A DNA stretch of 64,000 nt. Origin: Stratiolaelaps scimitus (lineage: Eukaryota > Arthropoda > Arachnida > Mesostigmata > Laelapidae). A program made the position numbers and the translations under genes. Position 1 is the stretch's first letter; each line of letters starts with the position of its first letter. The stretch is from positions 1,488,001 through 1,552,000 of the forward strand of contig JABWDB010000004.1 in the NCBI GenBank assembly GCA_019614645.1, in the 5' to 3' direction. The notes below the pieces were generated by a model, which saw only the letters and a program-made list of their open reading frames with translations, ran no database searches and was not told the origin of the DNA. Positions 13,001 to 26,726 of the stretch are shown here, one piece after another.

Positions 13001-16000
13001 TTCGGCTTGCATGACCACTGTGCTGCGGTCTTAGGCTACATTCGCTCTCCGCCAGGCGTCTGGCGGAAGAAAGTGATAGAGACTATAAAGAAAGAGCCTG
13101 GGCGACTCAATTCGGCTCGACGCGAGCTGACCCGCTCCCAATTGGGAGGGATTCCCCTGCCAATCCTCCTTGAAGGAGACAACGAACGGCCTCGCGTAGC
13201 GAGACGGGGGATTCTCTCTTGGGTGGCAGGATGGGTGTACCCTGACCGTATCCCCAGGACGTTCAAACGCCACAAATCCGCTTGGTGCTTGGCCCAGTCG
13301 CACTTTGCCTGTCCAACTGCTAGGACCGCACCTATGTATACACTACCTATTGCGATGGGTCCCGTCAGGTGGGGTGGCCTGCTCCTGGCGAGATGGCCGG
13401 GATAGATGAGGCTCGCTCAGATCAGCCAGTCACTGAGGTATTAACGAGGTTGGAGGTCTTAATTCGGCAACCACCTCATTACCCCCTCGTTGGCCTTAGC
13501 CGCTTCTCTAGCGCACTAGTGCTATGAGGGCAGATGGTGTGCGTTGGGAGGGGTGTGGGGGCGTTAAAGCAGTTATAGGCGGTCCTAGCAAGATAACAGG
13601 GACATGCCCATAAACCTTTTATAGCTAGAACCCCGGGCCAAGACAGGCCCCAAGCGCGAGCCTGAGAAAGCCCAAGGGAGTCGAGGTGGCGCGCCGCAGA
13701 GAGCAATAGCCAAAACATGTGTACTGGCTGTGTGCTGTGGGGTTGCTTTCGAGACTCGGAGGCAGCGACCGGGAAGAGCACATCCGATTACGCGCATCCG
13801 CTTGACTACGATGGACTCCTGCTATCTATAATATGTATATGTGTGAGCCAGAGGTATTTTATCAGAGGATTAGTAAACCCGCTGTGTCTGCTCGGCCCGG
13901 CACCACGAACGACCAAGCGCTCTAACAACACTAACCATCTATAAGAAGTTCTCCAGAAGTTGCGTGTAACTGTTCCATTGCCTATGATCAAATAGTAAAA
14001 AAATGGAATTAATAAATATCACATTTACTTCTGCATCATAATTACCATGACAGTGACTTCACCCTAACGACTGTTAGCACGTGGTCAGCAGTAATAGCGA
14101 ATGCAATATGTTATGACGGTGGATGAACATGTGTACCTCTGCAACATTTGCATTCGGCTAATGCGAACTAAATATCATATCACGCTCATCTGTAGGCGCT
14201 CGTCCGCTCCGGAAACTATCTTTTGTCGCGTTTGTCCCGCCACTTAGATCAGATTAGTTTTATTCCCCTTTTTCCAGTGAGGCTCCCGCTTGGCTGTTGT
14301 CGCAAGGGAGGAGATTGGGAGGCGAATCTGCTTGCGCATGATAGCCGCCACACATCGGTCCCATGCTTGATAGGCCTCCAAGGCTTTGGCATTGTCGTTG
14401 TTTGGCTGCTGCGTGGCAAGCCTGTGTCCGAGGCGTGGGGTCCTCCTCCTCCTCCTCCAGAGGTTCAGTCTCTCTACGCTGAACATTGGAGCGAGATGGT
14501 GGTTGGGGGAGATTACGGGGGCACTGCGCATTGTAGGAGGACGACAGCTGCGACGCCTACAACTACGGCAGCTCCCGGGTGAACATGCAGAGTTCCATTG
14601 GCACGGAAGCTGAGGATTGCCGGTTGGTCGGGCCGGCCAGCCAGCCGGCGAGCTAGCCGTCCAACAGACGACGTTGCCATCTCGTCCTCTGTGCTGGTTT
14701 GCCACGGACGCCCGGCCGGGCCGCTTCGAGTCTAGCATCGAGAACGGCGTACAGAGGGAAAACGGCTAGATTAGAGGCAGCGACGATGAGAGCGAGACAG
14801 CGTCGTCACCGACTTTCGGGGTCCAACGGGAACTGAACCTGCTCAGTTAATCCTCCATGTTGCCATCGCAGAGCAGGCTGTTTCCTTCAATGCGACAAAC
14901 ACAGAGAGGCGCAGCATCACAGCAAGCAGGCGCGGATAGGCTGGCCGCGACCGTGGACAGGGAGGCGGACAATGGGATGCTACGAGTGGCCACGGGCGCC
15001 ACTCATTCGTTGGGTGGCACCCTTAGGACGCTCTTCCAGCGGACGACAGGGAAGAGGGAGGACGACAGTGATCGCGCTACAATCGTGTCCTGCTACTGGT
15101 CCTGCTCGGTCCTATCTGCCGGAGCGAAGAGTGGCTCCCTGTACTCTTGCTCTGCCCGTCTCGCGTTTGCGTTTCTTTATCCTCTCGCAATTTCTCTTCC
15201 CCGTGAGGTCTCTCCTCTCATCATTCGTTGCGTGATGCCGCTCCACCTCTTCGGCTGATGTCGTCCGGGGTACAACGTTCAACGTTGTTCCGTGTGTCGT
15301 TGTGATTTCGCCGCTGCTGTTTTCACCACTGCCGCCACCGACAACATCGCCAACATCGCCTCGATCCCGGTGCTAGGTCCTGAGGCACGTCGCTCTCATC
15401 TTGTCGGGGAGCAAGCTCAGATTGGTTGGATCCTGGCGATATGCTGACGATACTTAGACGGCGGTGAGCGAAACTAGCAGAAGCCTTGCTACTTCACCGA
15501 AAGCCGGACGCGATGAATGCGCACATGGGGATCTAGGTGTTGGGTGGGGGGGGGGGTATAGTATAGTAGAGTGGTCTGTGTTGGAGCTTGCTGCTGCGTC
15601 TGCCGGCACGCCCCAGCAGATCCAGAAATCTTGTCTGCTTCGTACACAAAGGAGAGGCCAGGACAGGCAAACGGTTTGCCTGTTCAACCTGAACGAACAG
15701 CATTGTGCCACAGTTGAGCGGACAGATCGCGCTCCGAGGTGTGAGACAGCAGTGGGTACAAGATGCGTGGCCGTGCACGTGGCCAGTGGATGTTGCGGAT
15801 AGAACGTCGATGTAGACGCAGGTTGGGTAAGGCCCAGTCGGGCCGGCACCAGATGTATCATAGGTGCCCAGCAGCGGTACGAGAGAGTAGAGACCGTACA
15901 GTGAGAACAGGAGAGAGAGAGAAAAAGCAGGGGGGGTTTGGAATGCTGATATACTTCCCCAACTCGAGTAGCTTCTTCCTCTCTTCTGACTGACCCAGGT

Positions 16001-17174
16001 GGGTCCTCGTAGCCAACTCGCTGTCCAACGGCTACGGGACACCAACCTGGCTGGTAGGATCCTGTGCTGCGGTGCGGGACCTGCGCAGGGTCGGGTCCGA
16101 ACTTCAGCCGCCAGCCCGCGCGTCAAGAGCTGGTGAGATGTGTCGGGCACACACGGCCGTGGCTGCCGATGGTAGACAAAGCAAAGAATGTGCAATGAGA
16201 TTCCAGCGTTTCGATCCAATACACTGCCAACATTGCTCCACGATGTGTCCCCTCTCTCTCTCTCTATCATTCTCACTCAACTCCCCTTCTGTGCGGCTCG
16301 GGCGAGCGCTAGCGCCACGCCTGCCCCCACTTAGGAGCCACCGAAAGCCGGTCGGCTTCCTTTGCACGTTGACGTCCAGCTTCTCACGAAGCATAGAAAG
16401 TGGTATAGGTGGTAAATATCAAGAGGGAGGGGCAGCGAGCGAGAGACCCCCCGGGGGGTGTTTCTGCTCCACCGTTCGGCCCCGTCCCGTTCACCAGAGA
16501 TATTTGGGTGTAGGCGTTGTATACATAGGTACGTAGGTGGATGGCTGTGTAGGCGTGTAGGCGGGTGCGCACACACCTCTGCTGCTGCTTTCGTCAGCTA
16601 GCCATGGCATATTATAGTGGAAGCCCGCCGTGGAAGTCGCAGTGGAACGACACCGGTGCGCATCACCATTGGGTGGGCATCAGTGTTGCGGCAGCTGAGA
16701 AGCACCGATCGACGGAACACCTCGTGGATATTTTGCGACACTCTGGTCGCACACAGAGGGACGGGCACATGCCGTGCATCCTTTGGACGCCACCGGCAGC
16801 AGCTCTTTGTTGCGCGCCCATTCGAGAGAAAGCGGGAGGCGTCGCTAGATCGCTTTTCCGGCCGTACACTTAGTGTTCACAAAGGACGCTGTACCTGAAA
16901 TTCAGCCGTACCGTGCGCTTCCAGCGTCCTGTATTGATGCACTCACTATTGACGCGTTTACGTACGTGCATATGTATACGTGTGGCAAGCTTTGACTTTA
17001 TGGGTATGTGCGTGTGTGTGTATGCAAAAATGAAAGAAACACAAATGGTAGGTAGCGGTGTATAGGAGTCTTAAACGCATTTAGCTTCAGTGCTGGCCGC
17101 AGTGATGTGTTTAAGAGACGTATCTTCAATGATGCGCCCACCACGTGGCGGCTGTTTTCGGTTATATATATATA

Positions 17175-17213
<39 letters not shown>

Positions 17214-18036
17214 CTGGATGACAGGCTAACAAAAAACAGTCTGGAAGGTAGGCAAATGAATACTGTCAAAATAGAATCTTCGCCGAAATCCCATGAGGTT
17301 CTCCCTGGCACCATAAATAAAAGCTATGCTTATTGTTGTTGTGCCGCTTCGAATTCTTCGCGTTTTCAATATCCTCATTTCAATATTCTCATCCGTGGGT
17401 TCTTTCATTCATTCTTTGGCATTTACCACGTTCAGTCGTTTCTCTTGCCCGCTACTTCCGAAGTGTGATGTCACCATCCATCTGTGGGTCCATCCACTCA
17501 TCTACCCTGTATTTATTATCAGTTACATTTTCGTCTGGCCAGGCTGATTTCAACTGTTTCAACTCGTTTCAGCTATCTTGCCCCGTGGAGCACCATCCAT
17601 TACTAGACCCAGTTACAGTTAGCTGAAACTTCGTCGAACCACTTTGTTGGACAACATAGTAGACATACATCTTTATACATGAAATGTCGCGGGCAGCGAC
17701 AAAACCGCGACACCGTTATTATCAACATCATCACCAGCACGAAGTCATTTCACAGCAACGGTAGCGGAATCATCGTCCGGTTCAGTAGTTGACTGTTCAC
17801 TGGCCTACGACACGTTAATAATAATTATTATTATTATTATATATGATAGATCTGTGTCCAGGGGTTCCCCGTCGACGCCGGCGAGCAGCGAACATCAGCC
17901 GCAGAAACTGCGTCAACCAACGGCGTTTGTCCAACGTCGCATTTCTCATTCTCTTTTTTTTTTACCTTCGGGTAACGTGTCATTTGTATATTTAGCCTTG
18001 ACACACACACACACACTCACAGCGACATGCCAAGAC

Positions 18037-18068
<32 letters not shown>

Positions 18069-21000
18069 TATTCGTTATGTAATATATAGTTCGTTAAGTT
18101 ACCCAATGCTATTGAACAGCCTAGCAACGTTTGACGTTTTTAAAGGTTTCACCTTCTGTGAAATGTTCCCCTGCTTTTCAAATAAATAAGAAATCAAGTT
18201 TGATGCATAATCCACCTGGGATAACTTGTTTGTGGATGTTACTCTTCCTTTGTTTGGCTTTAGCGTGCACGGTACTATCGTCTTATTGGCCCAAAAAACT
18301 AAAAGAAGGATCACAGGAGGCTGTTGCCTTCGAAACCGTCCAACTTCGGTTGGTCTCCCACAGTGTTGTTATCAACTTCCCACTGGTACAACTGCACGAC
18401 GTGCCTCTGCCTCTGGATGTCCTGCAATACTGCAATAGTGGCATACGTCTTTCCTTCGTAGAAAGTACAATGCTAGCGAGCAGGAAAAGACAAGATTGAG
18501 CCTAGTCTATACACATTTGCGCGCACACACACACGCGAGCAAGCAGGGGTAGCAGCGAAGGGAGCTGAACCAGCGCCGTCCACGAACTTCGACTAGAAGG
18601 AGCAAGACTTGCCGTTGCGGTGAAGCTCCGCCGGGTGATGCCACGGTGGTGTCGTATTCCACGTAATGCTGCTGTTAGAAATAGTACGGGGCGCCAGGAC
18701 GTCGGGGAAGGCCGACTCGGTACGGCGTGCTTAAGCGTAATTTAACACTAAGAGGGGACAATGTTCGAAGAAGAGGATGCCTTTGATCATGGTCTTGGAC
18801 ATCGGAAACGATGCCGCTCCATGTCGGTCGGCTTGCCAGCCTCTAGCAAAAGCAATGGCGGAATCCGAGGCAGCCACGACCCCCGCGCACCGCGGGCATC
18901 TGTCGCTGCGTTGTGGTACGGCGTTAATCTAGCCGTTCGTCCGGGACTCTTCTAGGGCCTGAGCGCGAGCTGCTCGCGACCGACCCAGAGTCATGTGTTC
19001 CTTTGGTCGGCATCAGCCTTTCATGGTGCACCGACCGAAGCGGATAATGGGTGAAATTTCTGCTGCCGAATAAGCCGGCCTTTTTGTGTCTATAAGTACC
19101 CGAAACTGTGTGCATATTAATACTATAGGAATGTGTGCTGGTTGGGTGGTCCTTACGAACATGTCTGCATCTCTAGGGAAAATACCATCTCGGACGAACG
19201 TACAATAGACGTTAGTGTCATTCAAACTGAATGTCTAGATTACAGGGGCAAACTAGATGTATTTTTTTCCAATTATGCATTATGTTACAGAAATAATACA
19301 TAAATATAATATACAAGTTTTCCACATGCTTCGCTGTTGACAAAAAATACATGTCCAACGATGCGACGTCTTGTATCGATGAAAAAACCCTCGCCAACAT
19401 ACGACTATGTTTTATAGACTACGGATACAAGCTATTTAGTAGTTCCCGAAACGGTTCGACTACTCTACGTATCATCATTATTATTATTCTTAACCTTACT
19501 CTGGACGACGCCACTGACGGCAGCGTGAGTGCTCATTTCGTTCAACAATCTCGACCGAGTTAATCCCACCACATTCGTTCATCGCTCGCGTCAACGATAA
19601 AGGTTGGTCTTCTGCCCGACAGCATGTGGATGCCTCGGTGATTGGGCCGAGCAATTGGGCCTCGCCAGCGACCCAATTTGGGCTTTAATCAACCGCCCTA
19701 TTGCTCGCAAAGAATTTGCTCATTCTGCCTGGCCCGCCCCACAGCAGCCTGCCCAGTCGAAGAGTGCGTAATAATAACGAAGTAGATTTCGGCTAATCAA
19801 CGCGATTGTCCCCTTCTCGCCGCCCGACGGCACGGGTCTGTCTTCGATGGGTCGCCGAGGATATTTCCTGTCGATCAGGGGCAACGTTGAGATGCCCAGA
19901 TTCACCCAGCCAGCAACGGATGCCTTTCTGGACAACAGTAGAGGCGACGCGTACAGGCGACCCCCCCCCGCCTTCCTCGTTGCTGATGTGAGCCCACTAA
20001 AAGTATGTTAGTGCAATTGCCAGCCACTCTTCTTGAAGGCAACGTTTTCAAGAAAAGAATGACCTGATTTCGGCTTGAGGCCGTTCAGCTCCAACCTCCT
20101 TCCTAGGCATGGATAGATTTTCGTTCGACGAAAACAGCTGGCAGAGCTTGCTGATCGAGCGTTGAATAGTGCTCTTTTGTTTACAACATGTGGGGTAAGC
20201 TACAAAAATCGATAAAGGGTGGTTGTATTTCGTTAAGCGAAAAAGTTATAAGGATTATATTTGCAACTTGAATAGAATTTAAAAAAACGTTCATAACATT
20301 CACCTACGTGCTCGCGCATCGTTGCGCCCTTGTGTACCGATTTAAGAACAATAATAATAATAATAATAATAATGATCATGCTACAGCGTAAATACGTCCC
20401 TTTCGCGACAAGTGGATCGCGTCACAGATCAGGCCAAATTTATTTCCTATTCAGTTGTCGGATGTAAGGAACGGCTTAACAATACGTTTCGTCACTTCAC
20501 CTCGTGCTAACTAGTGTGCCACATGGATGCGTTTCCATCGTAGTCTCGTCGCAATTCCCTGCTTGTAGCAATCTCTACGAAGAGACAAGCAGTACGTTAG
20601 ATGGCCACCCTTGTTCCATTGTTTAGTGGAGGTTCAGGATGAAAACTAACGCATAATAGTGATTCGAAGCTACGGAGAAGCCAAGGCATTGAGGCTAGGA
20701 TGGATTCGCAACCGGCGTGTGCACTATCCCCGGTGGGTTTACGGTTCGACTCGACGTCGAACGTCGCAGCGAGAATTGGGCAGGTTCAGGTCGTGCTACG
20801 TAAGCGTGCATTTAGGCGTAACGCGTGTGTGCTTCGAATCCGCCAAGGGTTGAGTGGCTGATCATAGATAACCTGGTTGCTTGGATCGCCAAATGAAACA
20901 GTTGTCTATTTTCGTGTACTGTCATGTGCCATTTCAGGTATCAGTTCTTTCTACAAGTAAAGCGCGACATACTGCATGGGAGAGTTCCTCTAACCTATGA

Positions 21001-24000
21001 CTTGGCGGCTCAGCTTTTCGCGTTCGCCGTACAATGTAAGTTAATGATTATGTGGTTATATCAAACCCCGGCTGCTGCTGCGGCGTTATCGTCTGATCTA
21101 TCGGTACAATAGGGGATATCGTGTCAAATCTAGATTTGCTGAACAAACAGCTACGTGCTTACTACATATACGTAACTATCACCCATGTCTACCAAGCTAT
21201 GCGGAAACCGAAGACCAGGCTGAAATGAACTATCTAGAGGATTATCTCCTATTGTTTGTCTTATTGCCATCGTTTCTCTTGTTTTCTACATTTTATAAAT
21301 TAATGGGCGACGCTGTGACACTCTTCTGCTCCAGAGCGTTTTCCCACCGTACATCGTGTTCCACAACCCACATTTTGTGGCCGCACTTTTTCCTGTCAGA
21401 GTGTAAATTTCAAGGTCGTATCGAGCTAACTAACTGCCTTTACTAACACATTAAAATCGGTTCGAATGAGTGCAACTGATTCATTTTGAATCCCGCGGTG
21501 TACATGCAGAGAGATGTCTAACCACCTAAAGCACTAACGCCTCTCTAGATTCAGAAACAATAGCTCTGCAGTATCTCCATGTTCGCCCCCACCTGTGTCC
21601 TCAGGTATCATTTACTTTCCTAACCGCGTCTTGTTTCGAACAAGGCTTCTGAGCCTGGATCCATGTCATTTTGTAGAAGCAGCCGTCAAGATGATGATCC
21701 TGCCCATTGTTTTTTTCGGGTAGAGATTTCTCGAACTCGGTGGACGAGACATGTAACCTGGAAGCGTCCAGGTCCACATTTCGTTCCCGTTCATCCAGGT
21801 TAGCTGCGGTGCCACTTAATTTATCTTGTTAACAAGAGGCGCTATCGATCTTGTCAAAAGGGAATAGGTCGATCAGTCGAAGAGGCACGGGAAGGTAATT
21901 GTGCCTGGTGCAATACATTGGACAGGACGGGAGAATTCCTCGAAAACCCAAAACTAGGTGATAAAGGCGGACAGACACAGCTGTTTATCGGGCAGGCGTA
22001 CATGACTGTACGTCTCAACAGGGTAGTTATATAGCGGTATCTACATCGAGTGGTCCTGTATTTCCGTATTACTGTGTAAACTGCGGTGAGCTTCAGAGTA
22101 ACCGTTCCAGATTTATTTTTGTTTGTGGAAGCACTATGTGGGCTGTTCGAGATTGTACTGTTAAAGAAATTACCCATTTAGTCCTCCTATTGTTGTGGGG
22201 TGTCCAGGATTACTTTCATGTGCCCAATATCCGAATTCTCTTGAAATCATTATATACAGCATTTTCGTCTTGTTTTCGAGCGTCAGAGACCTATAGCTAA
22301 TCAAAGGCAGATAACATCGTATCGATTTTAGATTAAAAAATTCTCCCTATTCCATTTCCCACCGTGTTCTATCCCGTTTCGACGGTCCGCGCACTCGCTC
22401 TTCGCGAATAACCTTCTTTGAGGGGCAGCGGCCCGCCAAATTCGTCATTCCTTCGGGCTCAGCAGTGTCCCCAGAGCAATAGCTGCTCGAGCGACAGAGA
22501 AACAGGCGAACATGAAGACCGAGATTTTAACCGAGATCCCAGGGCCAACTACTCTCGCAACAGTCCCTAATGCAGCCGGCCCGTTTAACTCAACCCTGGC
22601 TGCACCTCGGTCGGGTGTCGTGGTGGTCCACGTACGTACGCAGCGTAAACTGCAGCCAGGAACCCTGTCGCCACTGGTGTGTCGGCGCCATGCCACCTGC
22701 CCCAGTGAAATGACGCAGGTACACAAATGAGTGGTGGTGGTGGCTCGATGACATCCACCTTCTGATGGCTCAATCAAACTACGCAGAGTTCGTTTTCTCT
22801 CTCTCTCTCCTTCGATCGGTTGCCTGCTCGCGCTGGTTCTAGGTCACGATTCTCTCTGTGTTGGTAGCGGTGGCGGCGGGCTTCGAATTCGAACATTGAT
22901 TTTGGCCCTTCGGAGTTCTCTCTCCTATCATTTTACTGCTGCAGGTCACACAACGATGTGAAGCTGTGACGAGCGTACAAATCACATCGTTAGACACCCA
23001 AGGGCTGTGGCTCGCTGTTCGTTCAAATTGAGCGACTTTTCATTTTCTTTTTACACGCAGCGTTGTGACATTGGCCGAAACCTTGTTCTGGCCATCGAGC
23101 CAGTCGCAGCGTTGTATCATATTGCGGAACTGATTTTGATTCAAGTTTACATGCTTGTCAGTATCATAACATGTTTGATTTAGGTCTTGATTTTGTCATT
23201 GAGAAAGTACTATTATATTAAGTACTATTAAAGCGTGTCGTCGATCAGAGCTTGTTGTGTAGGATGTTTAATGCATGGAAAACAAATCTCTTACGTAAGC
23301 GTTGCTTCTGGTTTTAGCTGAGCTTGGTGACTTCGATCCTCGACGACACAATCCCGGCTACATTTCCGAGTTTCGATTCGTTCCGGACCAAACGGATGCC
23401 CTTGAGGAGAAGGTGGCCCAACTTCACAAGACTCTCATGTAAGTAGCGGTCTAGTTATCAGAGTAATTAGTGATAATTGACGTTCTTCACCGAGACGAAA
23501 TAGAAGCGGGAAGACTGAGATGAATTTAATACATGTTGTGTGATGGCGGAGAAATTATATTATATTATAGGCCATGTGAAACTAACTAAAGTACTCTGGA
23601 AATGTCTGGAATGCACTAGAAACATAAAACTATTTTCAAGAGGAACATGAATAATTGTACATTAATGATTCGAAATGCTGTCGTCAAACAACATGACATA
23701 ATGTAGATCTTCTCTCGCTTCTTTAGCGTTCTGCTTTTTCTAAGTATTTTAAATGTCGCCGAGAGAACTGCGAATAATTGGTAAAACGGTGACACATAGG
23801 TTTATCGCCCCCTTTATTTCAGTTACACATCACGATTTGGAAAGCTTGAGAGACTTTTGCGGACACACTTTTTTAAACCGCCTCCAAAAGGAGTATCCGT
23901 GTACCCGGCCCGGCGTCGATTTGTCGCTTGCGGCTTGCTCCAGCTCCGCCATCTGGCATTGTATGAGCACAAGTAAGGTGACGTTGTGTTCGAACAACTT

Positions 24001-24841
24001 GGTGTGAACACTTCTGCGTGATAAGCAACCGGCCAACCTCCTCGTCCCATTTGCACCAAACAGCTTAACCGGAAACACCCTTCCCCCATAATGCTTGTGG
24101 ATCAGAAAGTCAGTCAGGGTCAGGGCCTGAAGTCAGACGAAAACCCCCCGTTCTTGTATGAGGGGTTCTCAATTCCTTTGAGTAAATTGCGAGATGGCGA
24201 GCCGTGCCTGCTATTTCCCGTTCCCTTCTCGCGGCTGGTCCCTCCTTTCATTCCCTACGGCGGGAAGTGGTCAGCTTTTTCTCCCACTCGTATTGATGGG
24301 TTAGCGGCAGCGGTACCACCTGGTCGGTCACCGTGCACAACTTGGCGTCATTCCTCGCCTCACGCCCAGACTCAGCCAGGCGACCTAAGCGGCCAGCCGC
24401 TCGCCTATGTAGGCGCCTATGAGGCACCCGCTCGCCTCATATGGTGGCGCAGTCACTGCCTTCACTTCTCGTCGAGTTCCCTTCTGCCGTCTCTGTTATT
24501 TCTCATTCTTGTTCCCCATCGCAGCCGTAACTTTGTTCTCTGGCGAAAGAAACGCTCGGACCTTGCTGACCTCTGAGTTAGTCTTCCATCGGCGGAGATT
24601 CAATAGGGGTCAATGGTATGTGTATCTAGGCGGCAAGGGAGGGAGCCCGGGGACCCCACGCGAGGCAGCGATGTCTGGCAACGCCCACGCGGCGGCCTGA
24701 GACTCGTGTAGGGTCACGCGGAGGGTCTGTCTCTATTTTGTCTAGCCCTTAATGGCACCCCGCTCACGTTTGGGTGCGTCGCCTATTGTTGAGCTGGAGA
24801 TACTTTTTCGTCTATTTCTTCCACCATTTCGCTCTCCCTCT

Positions 24842-24888
<47 letters not shown>

Positions 24889-26676
24889 GAGAGAGGGAGG
24901 AGTGTATATATACCCCGTGTACTAATGTGCGATTGATTGGGGGAGAACAGTCTACCCAGTCGGGAGCCGTCTCCAGGTCTGGGGATTGTTCACCCCATTA
25001 GGTCATTGAGGGAACAGCCAGCTCACACCGACCTCTACCTGGTGAAAGTTCGCGGAGGCACAACGCAAACGAACAAGTGATTACTAAGAGATTTTTAGTG
25101 GGCGTTAAGAAATACTGAGATACGGTGCGTCATGTTAAAAATCCAATACAAAAACAGTAGGGAAAAGACATCAGCACAGGTACGCTCCGCGCCATAGGCT
25201 GTTAACAGATCGGTCATTTCGTGAGCCAATGGTGCTGAAATATTTCAGCACATACAGGAAACAATTGGTTGTCACTGCCATTTCTCGTAACAGCGTCTGC
25301 TGTCTGTAAGTCGGCATTACTAGCATACAATCAAATCGAGTCGACAGCACCTATATTGGGTTTAATGTATAATCGTTTGCTTATGTCAAATGACCTACCA
25401 GAGCCTCCTGCATTCGTAGCAATTATATGACTATAGACATTATTTGAATCTTGCTTAGTTCTTCTACTCATTATTACGATAGTGATAATCTACGTCAACA
25501 TGTCAAGCTCCCATGTTTCGATTGAAGGGCGCCATGAGCTGTCTGTCTCTCTCACTCTCTGTATCAAATTTACCATATACGCATAGTACTCACAAGTCTT
25601 GACTACTTTGGTTTTTTCAGCGGTCAAGTTCCCGCTCAAGCCGAGCTCAATTTCCTCGACCGAGTCAAATGGCTGGATATGTATGGCGTCGATCTGCATC
25701 CTGTCCTTGGGGAAGACCACGTCGAGTACTATATTGGCCTTACGCCGGCAGGCATTATAGTTCTCAAGAATAAAACCAAGGTCGGAAACTACTTCTGGCC
25801 TCGAATCGGCAAGGTGTACTACAAAGGTTGCTTCTTCATGCTTCAGGTGAAAGACAAAAATGTAAGTAAGAAGTGACCACTGTTTGAAAATGTTGTATTT
25901 CAGCAAAATAAAAAAACTAACTTACTTTTCTAACAGAATGCTGGCAATTGGGCAATCAATAACAGGATATCGGGCGACTTTGCACGAACATTTTGAGATA
26001 ACCAATTCGTTCAGTCTGGTGGCAGTCTACTAAAGTGTCGTATCTGAAATCGTGTAATCTTATTCGAGCCCCTTGTGCCCCCACTGAACAACGAGGAATG
26101 GGAGAGTGTAATAGCTGTCAAATAAAGTCTGCTACCACGATGCCATGTCTAACAACGTAACATCGTCGAACGTGACCGTGGCACCTTTCGAACCTACCGC
26201 CCTCAAGTGCAACGCTCAACGCGATCAGACGACATCATGGCATAGGGCGGCCGACTCGTGCCTGTTCGTAGGCCGACGAGCAGCAGGGCGAAGGTTGACA
26301 CTAACGCTAGCAGGCCCCTCTTGCAACTTGCACCCACTCAGTTACCTATCGAAATGAGAGCGGAACAGAGGTCAGGGAAGTTGGATCGAGAAGGAAGTTA
26401 GCTTAAGTTGAGTTTGGCGTAGGGCAATGCAAGGTGACGCGCCAATATTCGCGCTCATTTAGGCACGCTGCGGCAAGTCGGAGGTGCTTCGAACGAACTT
26501 CGCCACTGCAGGGCTCGCCCTGCTAACTTGTTGCATAATGAGAAGTGAACGCGAATAGCGAACGGACGGGAGCATTTCTGTGTCTCGATGAGGCTACAAG
26601 GTTCGCCTCTCGGGCTCAGATCCTTATGCCTCGGATCGTCTCAAGCCTAGGCGTCGGGCCTCTTCCGTTTTCTCTA

Positions 26677-26726
<50 letters not shown>

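Larger units (their letters stand above)
12310..20937 (+). other. Intron 2
   Basis: An 8.6-kb GT-AG intron. It carries long (AT)n tracts at 17163-17210 and 18036-18068, an ATA/ATT run at 20350-20374, a (CA)n run at 18002-18016, a G-run near 15547-15556 and CT-rich patches. Long frames such as 15533-16276 on the minus strand and 12848-13405 on the plus strand match no family I know. No supported gene or RNA. Confidence 0.72.

Noticed and set aside
12848..13405. 185-codon plus-strand open frame overlapping two minus-strand frames
   Set aside because: All three are open over the same GC-rich DNA, none resembles a known protein, and no splice context supports them.
15533..16276. 247-codon minus-strand open frame in intron 2
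   Set aside because: No domain, biased composition and a low-complexity Pro end encoded by a G-run. Likely chance.
25490..25906. 138-codon minus-strand open frame
   Set aside because: It lies antisense over exon 5, whose plus-strand frame is a clear FERM F3 lobe. It is a shadow frame.
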